From positions 1 through 64,000 of the forward strand of contig JAUQWM010000051.1 in the NCBI GenBank assembly GCA_030835125.1: a DNA stretch of 64,000 nucleotides, written 5' to 3'. The notes beneath the pieces are model-generated. The model searched no databases and was not told the DNA's origin. It saw only the letters and a list, made by a program, of their open reading frames with translations. Position 1 is the stretch's first letter, and the number at the start of each line of letters is the position of its first letter. Below, piece by piece: positions 1-9,456 of the stretch. The translations under genes and the position numbers were made by a program. The stretch comes from Gemmatimonadaceae bacterium. GTDB taxonomy: Bacteria; Gemmatimonadota; Gemmatimonadetes; Gemmatimonadales; Gemmatimonadaceae.

Positions 1-22
1 CCAACGCCCCCCTGTTTCACCC

Positions 23-57
23 CTCGAGCCTCAAGCCTCCAGCCTCGACCCTCCCCT
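23..57. repeat. Degenerate heptanucleotide tandem repeat
   Basis: Five consecutive 7-bp units read on the plus strand: ctcgagc, ctcaagc, ctccagc, ctcgacc, ctcccct. They lie immediately 3' of tatA and reach its stop codon. This is one member of the family of 7-bp-period repeats found at many gene junctions in the window. Confidence 0.75.
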
Positions 58-310
58 ACCCGATCAGCCTTCTCGGCTCCACGGGCTCCTCTTCCTTCGC
101 CCGCGTGGGTGGCTGGACGCTCGAGTTCAGGCGATCCGTGCCGGAGTCCTCGTTGATGGCGCGCTGGGTCTCATTGATCCCGCGCTTGAACTCCTTGATG
201 CTCTTCCCGAAGGAAGCCCCGATCTCGGGAAGCCGCTTCGCCCCGAACAGGAGCAGCACGACTACGAGGATCAGCAGGATTTCCATGAACCCAAGGTTGC
301 CGAAATTCAT
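56..310 (-). CDS. tatA: Twin-arginine translocase subunit TatA
   Basis: An 84-residue single-pass membrane protein that forms the protein-conducting part of the Tat system, which exports folded proteins across the inner membrane. The N-terminal hydrophobic helix (about residues 8-24) is followed by the hallmark FGAKRLPEIG hinge and an amphipathic helix (GASFGKSIKEFKRG), then a charged, disordered tail. Length and order match TatA/TatE. The ATG at 310 follows the upstream DUF4321 stop by 9 bp, so the two are probably co-transcribed. TatC is encoded about 14 kb away on the same strand. No TatB-like gene is seen, so a minimal TatAC system is possible (inference). Confidence 0.96.
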   Translation of the reverse strand: MNFGNLGFMEILLILVVVLLLFGAKRLPEIGASFGKSIKEFKRGINETQRAINEDSGTDRLNSSVQPPTRAKEEEPVEPRRLIG

Positions 311-319
311 ACGACACTC

Positions 320-601
320 CTAGAAGAGCGATCGGGCGATGAGGTACGCCACGAGGACACCAACCAGACTGAGGAACGAGACGTCCAGGGCGACCGGGCC
401 CAAGGCGAACTTCAAGATAATCAAGTCGACGTGGAGCGGCCCCACCGAAGGCGTGAACCCCGTCGTCAGGAACTCCTTGGCCGCGCCCAGCGGGAGGAAC
501 TTCCGCGCCAGGAGGGTCAGGAATCCCCCCACCACGAAGCCTATCGACAGGACCACGGCATGGAAGAGGGGCCGTCGGGTCCGCGAGCTGCCTGTTTTCA
601 C
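320..601 (-). CDS. DUF4321 small membrane protein
   Basis: A 93-residue protein with two predicted membrane segments, about residues 13-33 (hydrophobic, with Gly-Gly) and 70-92, separated by a loop containing a conserved-looking GPLHVDLIILKFALG stretch. This architecture matches the DUF4321 family, whose function is unknown. The GTG start at 601 overlaps the stop of the polyprenyl synthase gene (GTGA), which indicates translational coupling. tatA follows 9 bp downstream. Its position between an isoprenoid enzyme and tatA suggests a membrane role, but no reaction can be assigned from the sequence. Confidence 0.75.
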   Translation of the reverse strand: MKTGSSRTRRPLFHAVVLSIGFVVGGFLTLLARKFLPLGAAKEFLTTGFTPSVGPLHVDLIILKFALGPVALDVSFLSLVGVLVAYLIARSLF

Positions 602-1602
602 GCCCTGCGCTCCATCACATAGGTGAGCGTGTCCTGCAGGGCCCGTCGGGCGGGACTGTCGGGAAGCCCTGCGAGGACCTCATCCGCCCGTGAAGCATAC
701 TCCTCGCCCCGCTCCCGCGCATAGTCCAAGCCGCCTTCTTCGAGCACGATCCCGATCACCCGGCTGATCTGGGTGTCGTCAGGCTCGCTGGTCGCGAAGA
801 GTGCGTCGACGGCCTCGCGCGAGGAGCGGGGCATGGTGCGAAGGGCGGCGATAAGCGGCAGGGTCACCTTGTGCTCCTTCAGGTCCAGGCCCGTGGGCTT
901 CCCCACTGTCTCAGAGGCGCCGGTGTAGTCGAGCAGGTCGTCTACCACCTGGAACGCCATCCCCAGGTGCGAGCCGTAGGCAGCCATCCGGTCGCGGAAC
1001 CTGGCGGCACCGCATAACGCGCCCACCTCGCACGCGCCGGAGAAGAGCGCCGCGGTCTTGGCGCGGATGAGGAACTCGTAATCGTCCTCCGAGAACTGGA
1101 GGGCATCGAGCGCGGACAACTGGCGCATTTCCCCCAGCGTCAGCTCGTTCGAGGCCTTCGCGAACACGCGCAACGCCTCCAGGTCACCCAACCGGACCAG
1201 TTCCTGGACGGCTCGCGAGTACAGGAAGTCGCCCGCGATCACCGCCACCTGGTGGGTGAACAGCGCATTGATCGTCGGCATCCCGCGCCGCAGCACCGAG
1301 TGGTCCACGGCGTCATCGTGCACCAGCGTCGCCAGGTGGATCAGCTCGACCACCGCCGCGTACGCCGCGGCGCGCGACTCCGCCGACTGCTCGACCTCCG
1401 ACGAGAGCAGGAGCAGCGTCGGCCGGAGCATCTTCCCCTTCATGAGCATCAGGTGCTCGCTGACCCCGTTCAGGAGCGCGCTGTCCACGGCCACGATCCG
1501 CCACATCTCGTCTCCCACCCGGGAGAGGGATGCCGCGACCGGCGCCTGGATGTCCCTGAGTGCTACCTGTCCGGCCGGTGTCGGCCGGGCCCGTGCTGTC
1601 AC
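598..1602 (-). CDS. Polyprenyl diphosphate synthase (IspA/IspB family)
   Basis: A 334-residue trans-isoprenyl diphosphate synthase that condenses isopentenyl diphosphate onto allylic diphosphates. The first aspartate-rich motif is DDAVD (about residues 96-100) and the second is DDLLD in the context FQVVDDLLDYTG (about residue 225); both bind Mg-diphosphate. KGKMLRP near residue 55 is the usual substrate lysine/arginine region. The reading frame stays open upstream, but the extension only shadows the TPR gene. The GTG at 1602 overlaps the TPR stop as GTGA, so I place the start there. The product could be a long-chain quinone side chain or an undecaprenyl-type precursor; chain length cannot be read from the motifs alone. 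Confidence 0.9.
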   Translation of the reverse strand: MTARARPTPAGQVALRDIQAPVAASLSRVGDEMWRIVAVDSALLNGVSEHLMLMKGKMLRPTLLLLSSEVEQSAESRAAAYAAVVELIHLATLVHDDAVDHSVLRRGMPTINALFTHQVAVIAGDFLYSRAVQELVRLGDLEALRVFAKASNELTLGEMRQLSALDALQFSEDDYEFLIRAKTAALFSGACEVGALCGAARFRDRMAAYGSHLGMAFQVVDDLLDYTGASETVGKPTGLDLKEHKVTLPLIAALRTMPRSSREAVDALFATSEPDDTQISRVIGIVLEEGGLDYARERGEEYASRADEVLAGLPDSPARRALQDTLTYVMERRA

Positions 1603-4600
1603 GTCGTGAGGTTCCCCATGGCGGCGACGCGTGCGGCTACGTCGCGGAACTCGATGTCCACCGCGAAGACCCGAAGATAATACGGCAGGGCTTCGGCCGG
1701 GTGACCCATTCGCTCCGTGGCAAAGCCGAGGAGGTAGAGCACCCCCACGAGCTGCTGGTCGTCGCTCCCGGGAACCTCGGTGGCCCGCTTCAGCAGCGCG
1801 GCCGCGATCGGGTACTGCTCCTTCTCCACGAAGCACTGGCCCAGTGCCTCGTACGACCGCACGCGATGCGTGCTGCCCCGGAGCGCCTTCTGGAACTGGG
1901 CGATGGCCTCGTCCACCAGCCCCATTTCCTTGAAGGCGACGCCCAGGTCGTAATGGGCCTCGTAGTCCTCGGCCTCGACGTTCTCGGCGACCCCGCGCTT
2001 GAAGCGGCGAAGGAGCTCCTCGAAGTCCGCCTGTTCGTCGCCGGTCGGCTTCGGGTCCTCCACCAGCATCCGGGTGGAGCGGGCGGGCTCGGTGTTGCGG
2101 AGCCACTCGCCGAGGTCCACGAAGTCCGCATCGGACCCGGGGGCCGGTGTCAGGCTTCTCGCGCGCTCGATCCGCGAGGTCTCGTCAGGCACCGCAGCGA
2201 ACCGCGGCGTGGGAGCCCGGGGTGATGCGGCGGCTTGTTCGGGCCGGGCAGCCTCCGGTTGCACGTCCGCGCGGAACGCGATGGGTTCCGGTTCGCCGAC
2301 TGCCGCTTCGAGTTCGGGTTCCGCGGACGAGTCGAGCGCCACCGATTCTTCGCTCGGAGCAAGCGGCTCCCCTGCCCCGGCGTTCACGACCGCCTGGAGG
2401 TCTTCCGAGACCGGGACGACAGGCTCCGCCTCCGTGGCGGCGATCGCGACCGGCTCCGGTTCCTCGGGGAGCGACTCCGGTCCCGGCTCCTGGTGGCCAG
2501 GGATCGACGCCGGCTCATCGGAGGCTGGTTCGGCCTCTGCGTCGCTGACGTCAGGCTGCGCCGCGTGCTCGTGTACGATCGTGGCAGGCGACGCGGGCAC
2601 GACCGTGGACATCTCCGGCTCGGCGGGCAACGGCTCCGGCTCCGTGACCGTCGCCTCGGCGCCGACGGCTTCATCGCCGTCGTGGAACTCGCCCGGCGGC
2701 ATCTCCCCGGCGTCGCCCGGAGACGTCCCCCGCCACGCTTCCCGCTCCTCTCCGGCGTCTGCTTCCCACCCGACGCGGGCGGGTTCCGGCTCCGGCGTCG
2801 CGACGGGTTCCGGCCAAGCCGCCTCGTCATCCACCGGGAAGCCAGCGACATCACCAGCAGGCTCGGCCGACGGGTGCACACCGTTCGATTCGGCGGAAGC
2901 CGCAACCTCGGTATCCTCGTCAGGCACTTCGCCTTCCAATTCCGGTCCCGGCACCGCCGGCTCCCCGCCGGTCTCCAACCCTTCGTCGACCGCAGGCTCC
3001 TCGGCCACGGCGGACATGCTCACCGGCCGGTCCAGGACGGTTCCGTCGATCGCGTCCAGCTCGTCGGTCCACCGATCGGGACGCGCCGACACACCGCGCA
3101 GCCGCACCAACTCGTCAGGCGCCAGGGTCGCCAGCGCGAACTCGGCACGCTCGTTCGTCGTGTCGAGTTCCAGGACGCGCGCGTAGACGGCGACGGCCTT
3201 GTCCCCGGCACCGGTGCGGAACAGCGCATCCGCGAGCTCGAGGTACGAATGCGCCAGCCGTGCCCGGTCGCGCGACCGGACGGCATACTCGACCCGCTTC
3301 TGGTGGTGGCGAACCGATCCCGGGAAGACGCCGAGGATCTCGTCCACGACCTCCTGCGCGCGATCGAGGTCGCTCTCCAGCTCGAAGCCCACCATCGCGA
3401 GCTCCAGCTCGTACAGGCCACCATCGCGATCGCCGGTGTCCAGGAGCGCCTCGCCCAGCAGGCGTCGCAGTCCCCAGTTCTCCGGTTCGAGCTCGAGGCG
3501 GCGGCGCAGGTGCGCCTCCGCGCTGCCGATCGAGATCGTCGAGCGCGGCGTGTGGATGGCAAACCTGGCCGTCGCGGCCGGCTCCGGCGCGAGTTCCTCG
3601 ACCGGTGTCGCGTCGGCGCGCGTGCGACCCGTGGCGTCCTCGAGCCCGAACAAGGGCGGGAAGGCGTGGTCCACGGGCGCACCCGACTCGCCGAAACTCG
3701 GTGGTGCGGCGAGGAAGTCATCGCGCACCGCGGCGGTCATGCCCGGCTCCTCCTCGATGGTCTCCGCATCCAGGTCGGCGGCGCCGAAGAACAACTCCTC
3801 CGTGTCCTCGGTGGCTTCTTTCACCTCGTCTTCGTCCTCGTCCTCCATTCCGGCCAGCGCGTCCCCGAAGGCGGCGCCCGGCGCTTCCGGTGCAACGAGC
3901 CCGCCACCCTGCCAGGCCTGACGCGCCTCGACGTCGGCGACGAGGTCCGCGGCTTCAGCCGCCGCGACCCGCGCATCGTCGGCGGCCGCTTCGGAGGCGG
4001 GAAGCGCTGCCGGGACCGTCGTCACTTCCTCGGGGGTGCCCGGCAATTGCCCCGGCAGCGCGAGGTCGTGGTCACGCGACAGCGCCTCGATGCGGGGCAC
4101 TTCAGCGAGTTCGATTCCGGCGAACTCGCTGCCCGAAAGCGGCGGCTGGTCGCGCAGCGGCCCCACGATGTCCGTGGGCGCCGGCGTCGGCTGCTCCGCG
4201 GTCGGCTCCAGGTCGTCCAGCAACGGGATGTCTTCGTCCAGCAGTTCCAGGTCGCGCGCCGGTCCCGACTCGTTCTGCACGAGGTCCGGCAGGAGTTCCG
4301 GCTCCTCGTCAGGCGGTTCGGCCGCAAGTGCACTGGTGGGCTCGAGGTCGACGACGGCGTCAACCACGGCCGGCGTCGGTGCCGAGGGCGCCGGTGGCGC
4401 TTCCCCCGATTCCAGGGGCTGCATCGAGGTCGCCTCGAACCCGTCCGGGCGGTCCGGCTCCAACTCGTCAGGCAGGAACGTCACCGCCAGGCCGGTCAGC
4501 GCGGGGACCGACGGGGCCTCGGGCGCGCGCGCCGACACGGGAGGCGCCGCGGGCGTGGCTGCCCGCAGGGTGCGCGGCTCGTCGTCGCTGAGGTCCAGGA

Positions 4601-5267
4601 AGACCAGGTCCCCCGCGCCGGCCGGCGGCTGCGATCCCCCGGACTGCGGTGTCACCGACGGATCGATCGCACGCATCCGGTCGATCGTCGCGCGTGCCTC
4701 GGCCCGACGCCCCTCGGCCTGCAGCTTCTGGTACAGCGACTGCAACTGCTCGAGGGCTTCGCCCTTCCGGTTCTCCTTCGACAGCAACTCGGCCAGGATC
4801 AGGCGCACGTCGTCCTGGTCCGGGTAGAGCGACGCGAATTCCTTCAACGCGCGGAACGCCTCGTCCGCCTGGCCGGCCTTCTGCATCCGGTCGGCGTACT
4901 CGAGGAAGTTCTTGCGCGCGTCGCTCTTGAATCCCTTGCGGGCGCTGATGCGGCCCAGCTTGTAGTAGACCGCCGCGCGGCCCGGGGACTGCCGGAGGAT
5001 CTTGCTGCAGAGCGCGATCGCGTTGTTGAGGAACCCGCGCTCCGCGTACATGTCGACCGCGCGTTCGTAGTACCCGAGCGCCTCGGTGACGCTGCCTTTC
5101 CGCATGAGCATGTCACCCACGCGATTGAACAGGGGCACGTCCTCGTCGCCGAGGTCCTTCCCGCCCTCGTCCAGGATCTGGATGTACACATCGAGCGCCT
5201 TGTCGAGCAACTTCTTCTGCTCGAACTCGGCGGCCCGCTTCCGCAACCTGGCGAGAGTGACCGACAT
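1599..5267 (-). CDS. Large acidic TPR-repeat protein
   Basis: A 1,222-residue protein with no signal peptide. The N-terminus (about 1-200) and C-terminus (about 1090-1200) contain tetratricopeptide repeats such as LFNRVGDMLMRKGSVTEAL and AHYDLGVAFKEMGLVDEAI, and another TPR block lies near residues 570-720. Between them are long Glu/Asp/Pro/Ala-rich stretches of low complexity, likely disordered. TPRs mediate protein-protein contacts; the partner is unknown. The start is the ATG at 5267 because it overlaps the hutI stop (TGATG); an upstream extension of 14 codons would lie inside hutI. It is coupled downstream to the polyprenyl synthase. Homologues of this style, fixed TPR ends around a variable acidic middle, are poorly characterised. 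Confidence 0.85.
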   Translation of the reverse strand: MSVTLARLRKRAAEFEQKKLLDKALDVYIQILDEGGKDLGDEDVPLFNRVGDMLMRKGSVTEALGYYERAVDMYAERGFLNNAIALCSKILRQSPGRAAVYYKLGRISARKGFKSDARKNFLEYADRMQKAGQADEAFRALKEFASLYPDQDDVRLILAELLSKENRKGEALEQLQSLYQKLQAEGRRAEARATIDRMRAIDPSVTPQSGGSQPPAGAGDLVFLDLSDDEPRTLRAATPAAPPVSARAPEAPSVPALTGLAVTFLPDELEPDRPDGFEATSMQPLESGEAPPAPSAPTPAVVDAVVDLEPTSALAAEPPDEEPELLPDLVQNESGPARDLELLDEDIPLLDDLEPTAEQPTPAPTDIVGPLRDQPPLSGSEFAGIELAEVPRIEALSRDHDLALPGQLPGTPEEVTTVPAALPASEAAADDARVAAAEAADLVADVEARQAWQGGGLVAPEAPGAAFGDALAGMEDEDEDEVKEATEDTEELFFGAADLDAETIEEEPGMTAAVRDDFLAAPPSFGESGAPVDHAFPPLFGLEDATGRTRADATPVEELAPEPAATARFAIHTPRSTISIGSAEAHLRRRLELEPENWGLRRLLGEALLDTGDRDGGLYELELAMVGFELESDLDRAQEVVDEILGVFPGSVRHHQKRVEYAVRSRDRARLAHSYLELADALFRTGAGDKAVAVYARVLELDTTNERAEFALATLAPDELVRLRGVSARPDRWTDELDAIDGTVLDRPVSMSAVAEEPAVDEGLETGGEPAVPGPELEGEVPDEDTEVAASAESNGVHPSAEPAGDVAGFPVDDEAAWPEPVATPEPEPARVGWEADAGEEREAWRGTSPGDAGEMPPGEFHDGDEAVGAEATVTEPEPLPAEPEMSTVVPASPATIVHEHAAQPDVSDAEAEPASDEPASIPGHQEPGPESLPEEPEPVAIAATEAEPVVPVSEDLQAVVNAGAGEPLAPSEESVALDSSAEPELEAAVGEPEPIAFRADVQPEAARPEQAAASPRAPTPRFAAVPDETSRIERARSLTPAPGSDADFVDLGEWLRNTEPARSTRMLVEDPKPTGDEQADFEELLRRFKRGVAENVEAEDYEAHYDLGVAFKEMGLVDEAIAQFQKALRGSTHRVRSYEALGQCFVEKEQYPIAAALLKRATEVPGSDDQQLVGVLYLLGFATERMGHPAEALPYYLRVFAVDIEFRDVAARVAAMGNLTT

Positions 5268-6535
5268 CAGCCCGTCGCGTGCCGACCGTCGACCCACGTG
5301 CGCCGACACCGATGGTCGCCGTACCAGTACGGCAGTTCGCGCACATCCTCGAGGTCGAAGAGCGCGAGGTCGGCGCGGAATCCGGGTGCCACCTGCCCGG
5401 TCTCGCCCGCCAGGCCGAGCGCGGCGGCGCCGTTCACCGTCGCCGCCAGCACCGCTTCCGCGGCCGACATCCGGAGCTGGCTCACGGCGAGCGTGAGGAT
5501 GAGCGGGAAGTTCGGGGTGGGCGAGGTTCCCGGGTTGAAGTCCGTGGCGAGGGCCACGGCTGCCCCTCCGTCGAGCAGCGCGCGCGCCGGTGCCTGGCGA
5601 TCCTTGCCGAGGAACAGGAGCGTTCCCGGCAGCAGCGTCGCGACGGTCTCCGATCCGGCGAGGGCGCGAATGCCGTCGTCGCTGATCGCGCCCAGGTGGT
5701 CGGCCGAGGTGGCGCCGAGTTCCGCCGCGAGTTCGGCGCCGCCTGACGAGCGCAGTTCGTCGGCGTGCAACTTGATCCCCAGCCCCGCGCGACGCGCGGC
5801 GCCGAGGATCTCGCGGGATTCGGCAACGGTGTAGACGCCCGGTTCGCAGAACACGTCGGCGAAACGCGCCAGTCCCTGCTCAGCGACGCGAGGGATCATC
5901 TCGTGCACGAGCAGGGAGATGTAGTTCTTACGGCCATCTGCAGTTGCGCGCGCTTCGAGGGGGACTTCGTGGGCACCGAGGAATGTCGGTACCAGTCTTA
6001 CTTGGACGATTGAGGACACCCTAGCGATTACACGAAGGGTCTTGATCTCGTCCTCAAGCGTAAGTCCATACCCTGACTTGACTTCCACGGTCGTAGTACC
6101 GTGGCTGGCGAGCCGCTGGAGGCGGGGCACCGCCATTGAGACGAGCTCATCCTCACTCCGGGCGCGCAGGTCGCGGACCGACGAGTGGATTCCGCCCCCA
6201 CGCCGGGCGATCTCCATGTAGTCGAGACCCGAGGCCCGCATCTCCTGCTCCTCGGCCCGGGGCCGGCCGAAGATGGCGTGGGTGTGCGAGTCCACGAGCC
6301 CGGGCATGAGGACCCCTCCGCCACAGTCCACCTGGTCCGCGGATGCATAACGACGCTCGACTTCGTCCCGGGGACCGACCGCCGCGATGCGTCCGTCCAC
6401 GACGGCAACGGCCGCGCCGGTCAGCACCCCCGCGTCGCGCATCTCGGCGCCGCGCCGCGCACGCGCCGGCCCCGCGCAGGTGACGACCTGAGCGGCGTTG
6501 ACGAAGAGTAGAGGCCTACCCAAGTCAGGAATCAT
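5267..6535 (-). CDS. hutI: Imidazolonepropionase
   Basis: A 422-residue amidohydrolase that hydrolyses 4-imidazolone-5-propanoate to N-formimidoyl-glutamate, the third step of histidine degradation. The metal-binding HxH sits in GLVDSHTHAIFG, followed by the family-typical GRPRAEEQEMR region. KLHADE carries a further metal/catalytic histidine, and ATDFNPG carries the metal aspartate. The ATG at 6535 is preferred over an in-frame GTG at 6553 that lies in the heptanucleotide repeat; neither has a clear Shine-Dalgarno sequence. hutU and hutH lie upstream on the same strand, with a radical SAM gene between. The stop overlaps the start of the TPR gene by one base. Confidence 0.95.
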   Translation of the reverse strand: MIPDLGRPLLFVNAAQVVTCAGPARARRGAEMRDAGVLTGAAVAVVDGRIAAVGPRDEVERRYASADQVDCGGGVLMPGLVDSHTHAIFGRPRAEEQEMRASGLDYMEIARRGGGIHSSVRDLRARSEDELVSMAVPRLQRLASHGTTTVEVKSGYGLTLEDEIKTLRVIARVSSIVQVRLVPTFLGAHEVPLEARATADGRKNYISLLVHEMIPRVAEQGLARFADVFCEPGVYTVAESREILGAARRAGLGIKLHADELRSSGGAELAAELGATSADHLGAISDDGIRALAGSETVATLLPGTLLFLGKDRQAPARALLDGGAAVALATDFNPGTSPTPNFPLILTLAVSQLRMSAAEAVLAATVNGAAALGLAGETGQVAPGFRADLALFDLEDVRELPYWYGDHRCRRTWVDGRHATG

Positions 6536-6546
6536 GAATCCGCGCA

Positions 6547-6609
6547 GAGTCACGAATCACGAGTCACGAATCACGAGTCACGAGTCACGAGTCACCAGTC
6601 ACGATTCCC
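6547..6609. repeat. Heptanucleotide tandem repeat (gagtcac/gaatcac)n
   Basis: About nine 7-bp units: gagtcac and gaatcac alternate and then become homogeneous gagtcac, ending cagtcac, gattccc. The array separates hutI from the radical SAM gene. It encodes the last residues and the stop codon of the radical SAM protein, and it abuts the hutI start region. The same unit recurs at 30611-30666. Confidence 0.9.
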
Positions 6610-7589
6610 CGATCCGGTCTCGCCATGACGTCGTGCACGCGCGACAGCCGCAGCGGGGCCTGCGCCTCGCCGCGACACGCGTAAAAACACCGGTTGCAGT
6701 CGATCGGCTCGTACCGCTTGAAATCGCGCCAGTGGAAGTCGGTCGGGAAGTCCGGGCATCGCTTCACGCGACCCGAGGGATCGATATGGATCGTCCGGAT
6801 GCCCGACTGGCAGGGTTCGGACACCTCACCGCGAAGGTACCGCGGGATCTGTTCGAGGTAGTAGTCGGAGTTCGTGATCACGCCGCGCTTGCGGCGCTTG
6901 AACTCGAGGAGCTTCCGGATCGCGGCATCGGCCTGCTCGATGGCCTCATCCGCGATGAGGTGGTCGCGGTTCCCGTTCTTGAAATCCGTGTACACGCTGA
7001 AGTTCACGCCGACACCCAGCTCGTCGGCAACCCGCACCACCTCGCCGAGGTGGTCGAGGTTCTCGCGCTTGATGACCGTGTTGAAGCGGATCGCGTTGAT
7101 GCCACCGTCGCGCATCGCACCGGCGGTGCCGAGGATCTTCCGGGTGAGACCCGGGATGCCGCGCTCGGCGTCGTGGCGCCCGTCGACATAATCGAGCGAG
7201 ATGTTGAACTGGCTCACCCCGGCGTCCCAGAGCGAGCGCCCGCGCTCGGGCGTCAGCATGCCGCCGTGCGTGATCAGCGTGATGTACTTGAGGTGGATCG
7301 CGTCACGCACGGACGCGACGAGGTCCTCGAGGTCCTTCCGCAGCAACGGCTCGCCGCCAGTGAAGGTGACGAGCATCGGGTTGAAGAAGCGCGCCGCCTC
7401 GGCGCAGCGCTCGGTTTCGTTCTCCCGGTCAGCAGCGGGGGTCTTCCAGTAATCGCAGAAGCCGCAGCGCGCGTTGCAGCGCATCGTGACCTCGAAATGG
7501 ACGAGCACCGGCCGTCGCGTCACCCCGAGCCACGCGTACTTGGCCAGGAAGAGCGGGACGTGCCACGGCCGGAACCTGGAAGACAACAT
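6585..7589 (-). CDS. Radical SAM protein with C-terminal cysteine region
   Basis: A 334-residue radical SAM enzyme. The 4Fe-4S/SAM motif is CNARCGFC (CxxxCxxC, about residue 38), followed by the GGEP motif in FTGGEPLLRKD. A C-terminal segment holds further cysteines (CQSGIRTIHID, RCPDF, CNRCFYACRG), resembling a SPASM/twitch auxiliary-cluster region with the usual IDPSGRVKRCPDF strand. The start is the ATG at 7589, ahead of SSRFRPWHVPL; a longer open frame would run into hutU. It sits between hutU and hutI on the same strand, so co-expression with histidine degradation is likely. The substrate is unknown. The final residues and stop are encoded by heptanucleotide repeat DNA. Confidence 0.85.
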   Translation of the reverse strand: MLSSRFRPWHVPLFLAKYAWLGVTRRPVLVHFEVTMRCNARCGFCDYWKTPAADRENETERCAEAARFFNPMLVTFTGGEPLLRKDLEDLVASVRDAIHLKYITLITHGGMLTPERGRSLWDAGVSQFNISLDYVDGRHDAERGIPGLTRKILGTAGAMRDGGINAIRFNTVIKRENLDHLGEVVRVADELGVGVNFSVYTDFKNGNRDHLIADEAIEQADAAIRKLLEFKRRKRGVITNSDYYLEQIPRYLRGEVSEPCQSGIRTIHIDPSGRVKRCPDFPTDFHWRDFKRYEPIDCNRCFYACRGEAQAPLRLSRVHDVMARPDRGIVTGDS

Positions 7590-7674
7590 CAGCGCGGGAG
7601 GCTGGGCGCAGGACGCAGAGGACCACCCTGCGCGCGCTGGTCCTCCTGTGGCCCGTGGCGTCTGGCCGGGGGCC

Positions 7675-9360
7675 TCATGTTTCGCGCATCGGTATCCGGA
7701 TCCCGTGCCTGTCCGCGGCGGCGACGGCGGATTCGTATCCCGCATCCGCATGCCTGGCGACGCCGATCCCCGGGTCATTCGTCAGGACGCGCTCCAGCCG
7801 GACCCGCATCTCCGGCGTCCCGTCGGCGACGATCACCTGTCCCGCGTGCAGCGAGTTGCCGATGCCGACACCTCCGCCGTGGTGGAACGAGACCCACGAC
7901 GCCCCGCTGGCCACGTTGAGCAGGGCGTTGAGGATCGCCCAATCGGCGATCGCGTCGCTGCCGTCCTTCATGCCCTCGGTCTCCCGGAACGGCGACGCCA
8001 CGCTTCCGGTGTCCAGATGGTCGCGCCCGATCACGATCGGCGCGCTCAACTCGCCCTTCGCCACCAGGTCATTGAGCGCCACGCCGAACTCCGCCCGCTG
8101 GCCCTGTCCCAGCCAGCAGATCCGCGATGGCAGTCCCTGGAACTGGATCCGCTCGCGGGCGAGGGTGATCCACCGCTTGAGGTGGTCGTCCCCGGGGAAC
8201 AGCTCGAGTACCAGGTCGTCGGTGCGGTGGATGTCGGCGGGATCGCCGGACAGCGCCACCCAGCGAAACGGCCCGCGCCCCTCGCAGAAGAGCGGCCTGA
8301 CGTAGGCCGGCACGAAGCCCGGGAAGTCGAACGCGTTCGTGACGCCGGCATCCAGCGCCACCGTGCGAATGTTGTTGCCGTAGTCGAACGTCACCGCGCC
8401 GCGCGCCTGGAGCGACAGCATCGCCTTCACGTGCTCGACGATCGACGCCACCGATCGCCGCACGTAGTCCGCCGGGTCCGACCGGCGCAGCTCCAGGGCC
8501 GCCGCCAGCGACAAGCCGTGCGGGACGTACCCATTGAGCGTGTCGTGCGCGCTGGTCTGGTCCGTCAGCACGTCGGGGTGGATGCCACGCCGCACCAGCT
8601 CCGGCAGCACATCCGCTGCGTTGCCGACGAGCGCGACCGACAGCGCGCGCCGCTCCGCCTTCGCCGCCGCGATCCAGCCGAGCGCCTCGTCGATCGAGTG
8701 CGTCTTGCGATCGCAGTACGCGGTCGCCAGTCGCTTGTCGACGCGCGACTCATCCACCTCGACCGCGAGGATCGCGGCGCCGCACATCGTCGCCGCCAGC
8801 GTCTGGGCACCGCCCATCCCGCCAAGGCCGGCGGTCAGGACGAACCGGCCGGCCAGCGTGCCGCCGAAGTGCTCGCGCGCAACGGCGCCGAACGTCTCGT
8901 AGGTGCCCTGGATGATGCCCTGCGAGCCGATGTAGATCCACGAGCCCGCCGTCATCTGGCCGTACATCGTCAGGCCGCGACGCTCGAGGTCCCGGAAGAC
9001 GTCCCAGGTCGCCCAGCGTCCAACGAGGTTGCTGTTCGCGATCAGGACGCGCGGCGAATGGGCGTGCGTGCGGAAGACCGCCACCGGCTTGCCGCTCTGG
9101 ACCAGCAGCGTCTCGTCGTCCGCGAGCGTGCGCAGCGTCCGCACGATCGCATCGAACGCTTCCCACGATCGTGCAGCCTTGCCGGTGCCGCCGTACACGA
9201 CGAGGTCCTCGGGACGCTCGGCGACGTCGGGATCGAGGTTGTTCATCAGCATGCGAAGCGCCGCTTCCTGCTGCCAGCCCCGGCAAGAGAGCACGCTTCC
9301 GCGAGGCGCACGAACCGTGCGCACCCCGGAGGCTGTATCGCCCAGCAACGTAGCCGTCAT
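7675..9360 (-). CDS. hutU: Urocanate hydratase (urocanase)
   Basis: A 561-residue urocanase, close to the usual ~557, which hydrates urocanate to 4-imidazolone-5-propanoate using tightly bound NAD+. The NAD-binding glycine motif is [11 protein letters not shown], preceded by the family signature [17 protein letters not shown]. The C-terminal active-site region with [12 protein letters not shown] is intact. The ATG at 9360 is preceded directly by a heptanucleotide repeat array and shows no recognisable ribosome-binding site. It lies 91 bp after the end of hutH, same strand, and its product feeds hutI two genes downstream. Confidence 0.97.
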   Translation of the reverse strand: MTATLLGDTASGVRTVRAPRGSVLSCRGWQQEAALRMLMNNLDPDVAERPEDLVVYGGTGKAARSWEAFDAIVRTLRTLADDETLLVQSGKPVAVFRTHAHSPRVLIANSNLVGRWATWDVFRDLERRGLTMYGQMTAGSWIYIGSQGIIQGTYETFGAVAREHFGGTLAGRFVLTAGLGGMGGAQTLAATMCGAAILAVEVDESRVDKRLATAYCDRKTHSIDEALGWIAAAKAERRALSVALVGNAADVLPELVRRGIHPDVLTDQTSAHDTLNGYVPHGLSLAAALELRRSDPADYVRRSVASIVEHVKAMLSLQARGAVTFDYGNNIRTVALDAGVTNAFDFPGFVPAYVRPLFCEGRGPFRWVALSGDPADIHRTDDLVLELFPGDDHLKRWITLARERIQFQGLPSRICWLGQGQRAEFGVALNDLVAKGELSAPIVIGRDHLDTGSVASPFRETEGMKDGSDAIADWAILNALLNVASGASWVSFHHGGGVGIGNSLHAGQVIVADGTPEMRVRLERVLTNDPGIGVARHADAGYESAVAAADRHGIRIPMRET

Positions 9361-9362
9361 GC

Positions 9363-9456
9363 GAGATTCGAGGTTCGAGGTCAGAGGTCAGAGGTCAGAG
9401 GCCAGAAGCACAATGGTGTTCCTCTGCGCCTTGCGCTTTGCGCTCTGCACTCAAAG
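9363..9456. repeat. Two adjacent heptanucleotide repeat arrays
   Basis: At 9363-9411: gagattc, gaggttc, gaggtca three times, gaggcca, gaagcac. At 9422-9456: ctctgcg, ccttgcg, ctttgcg, ctctgca, ctcaaag. Both have a 7-bp period but different unit sequences. The first abuts the hutU start codon and the second overlaps the 3' end of hutH, including its stop. Confidence 0.85.

Noticed and set aside
2235-5834. Very long plus-strand open frame (1,199 codons) opposite the TPR gene
   Set aside because: It is a GC-rich antisense shadow, Arg-rich, with no family similarity; the minus-strand TPR protein is clearly the real gene.
6536-6553. hutI starting at the GTG at 6553
   Set aside because: The extra codons lie in the repeat edge and lack family similarity; ATG at 6535 is preferred, without certainty.
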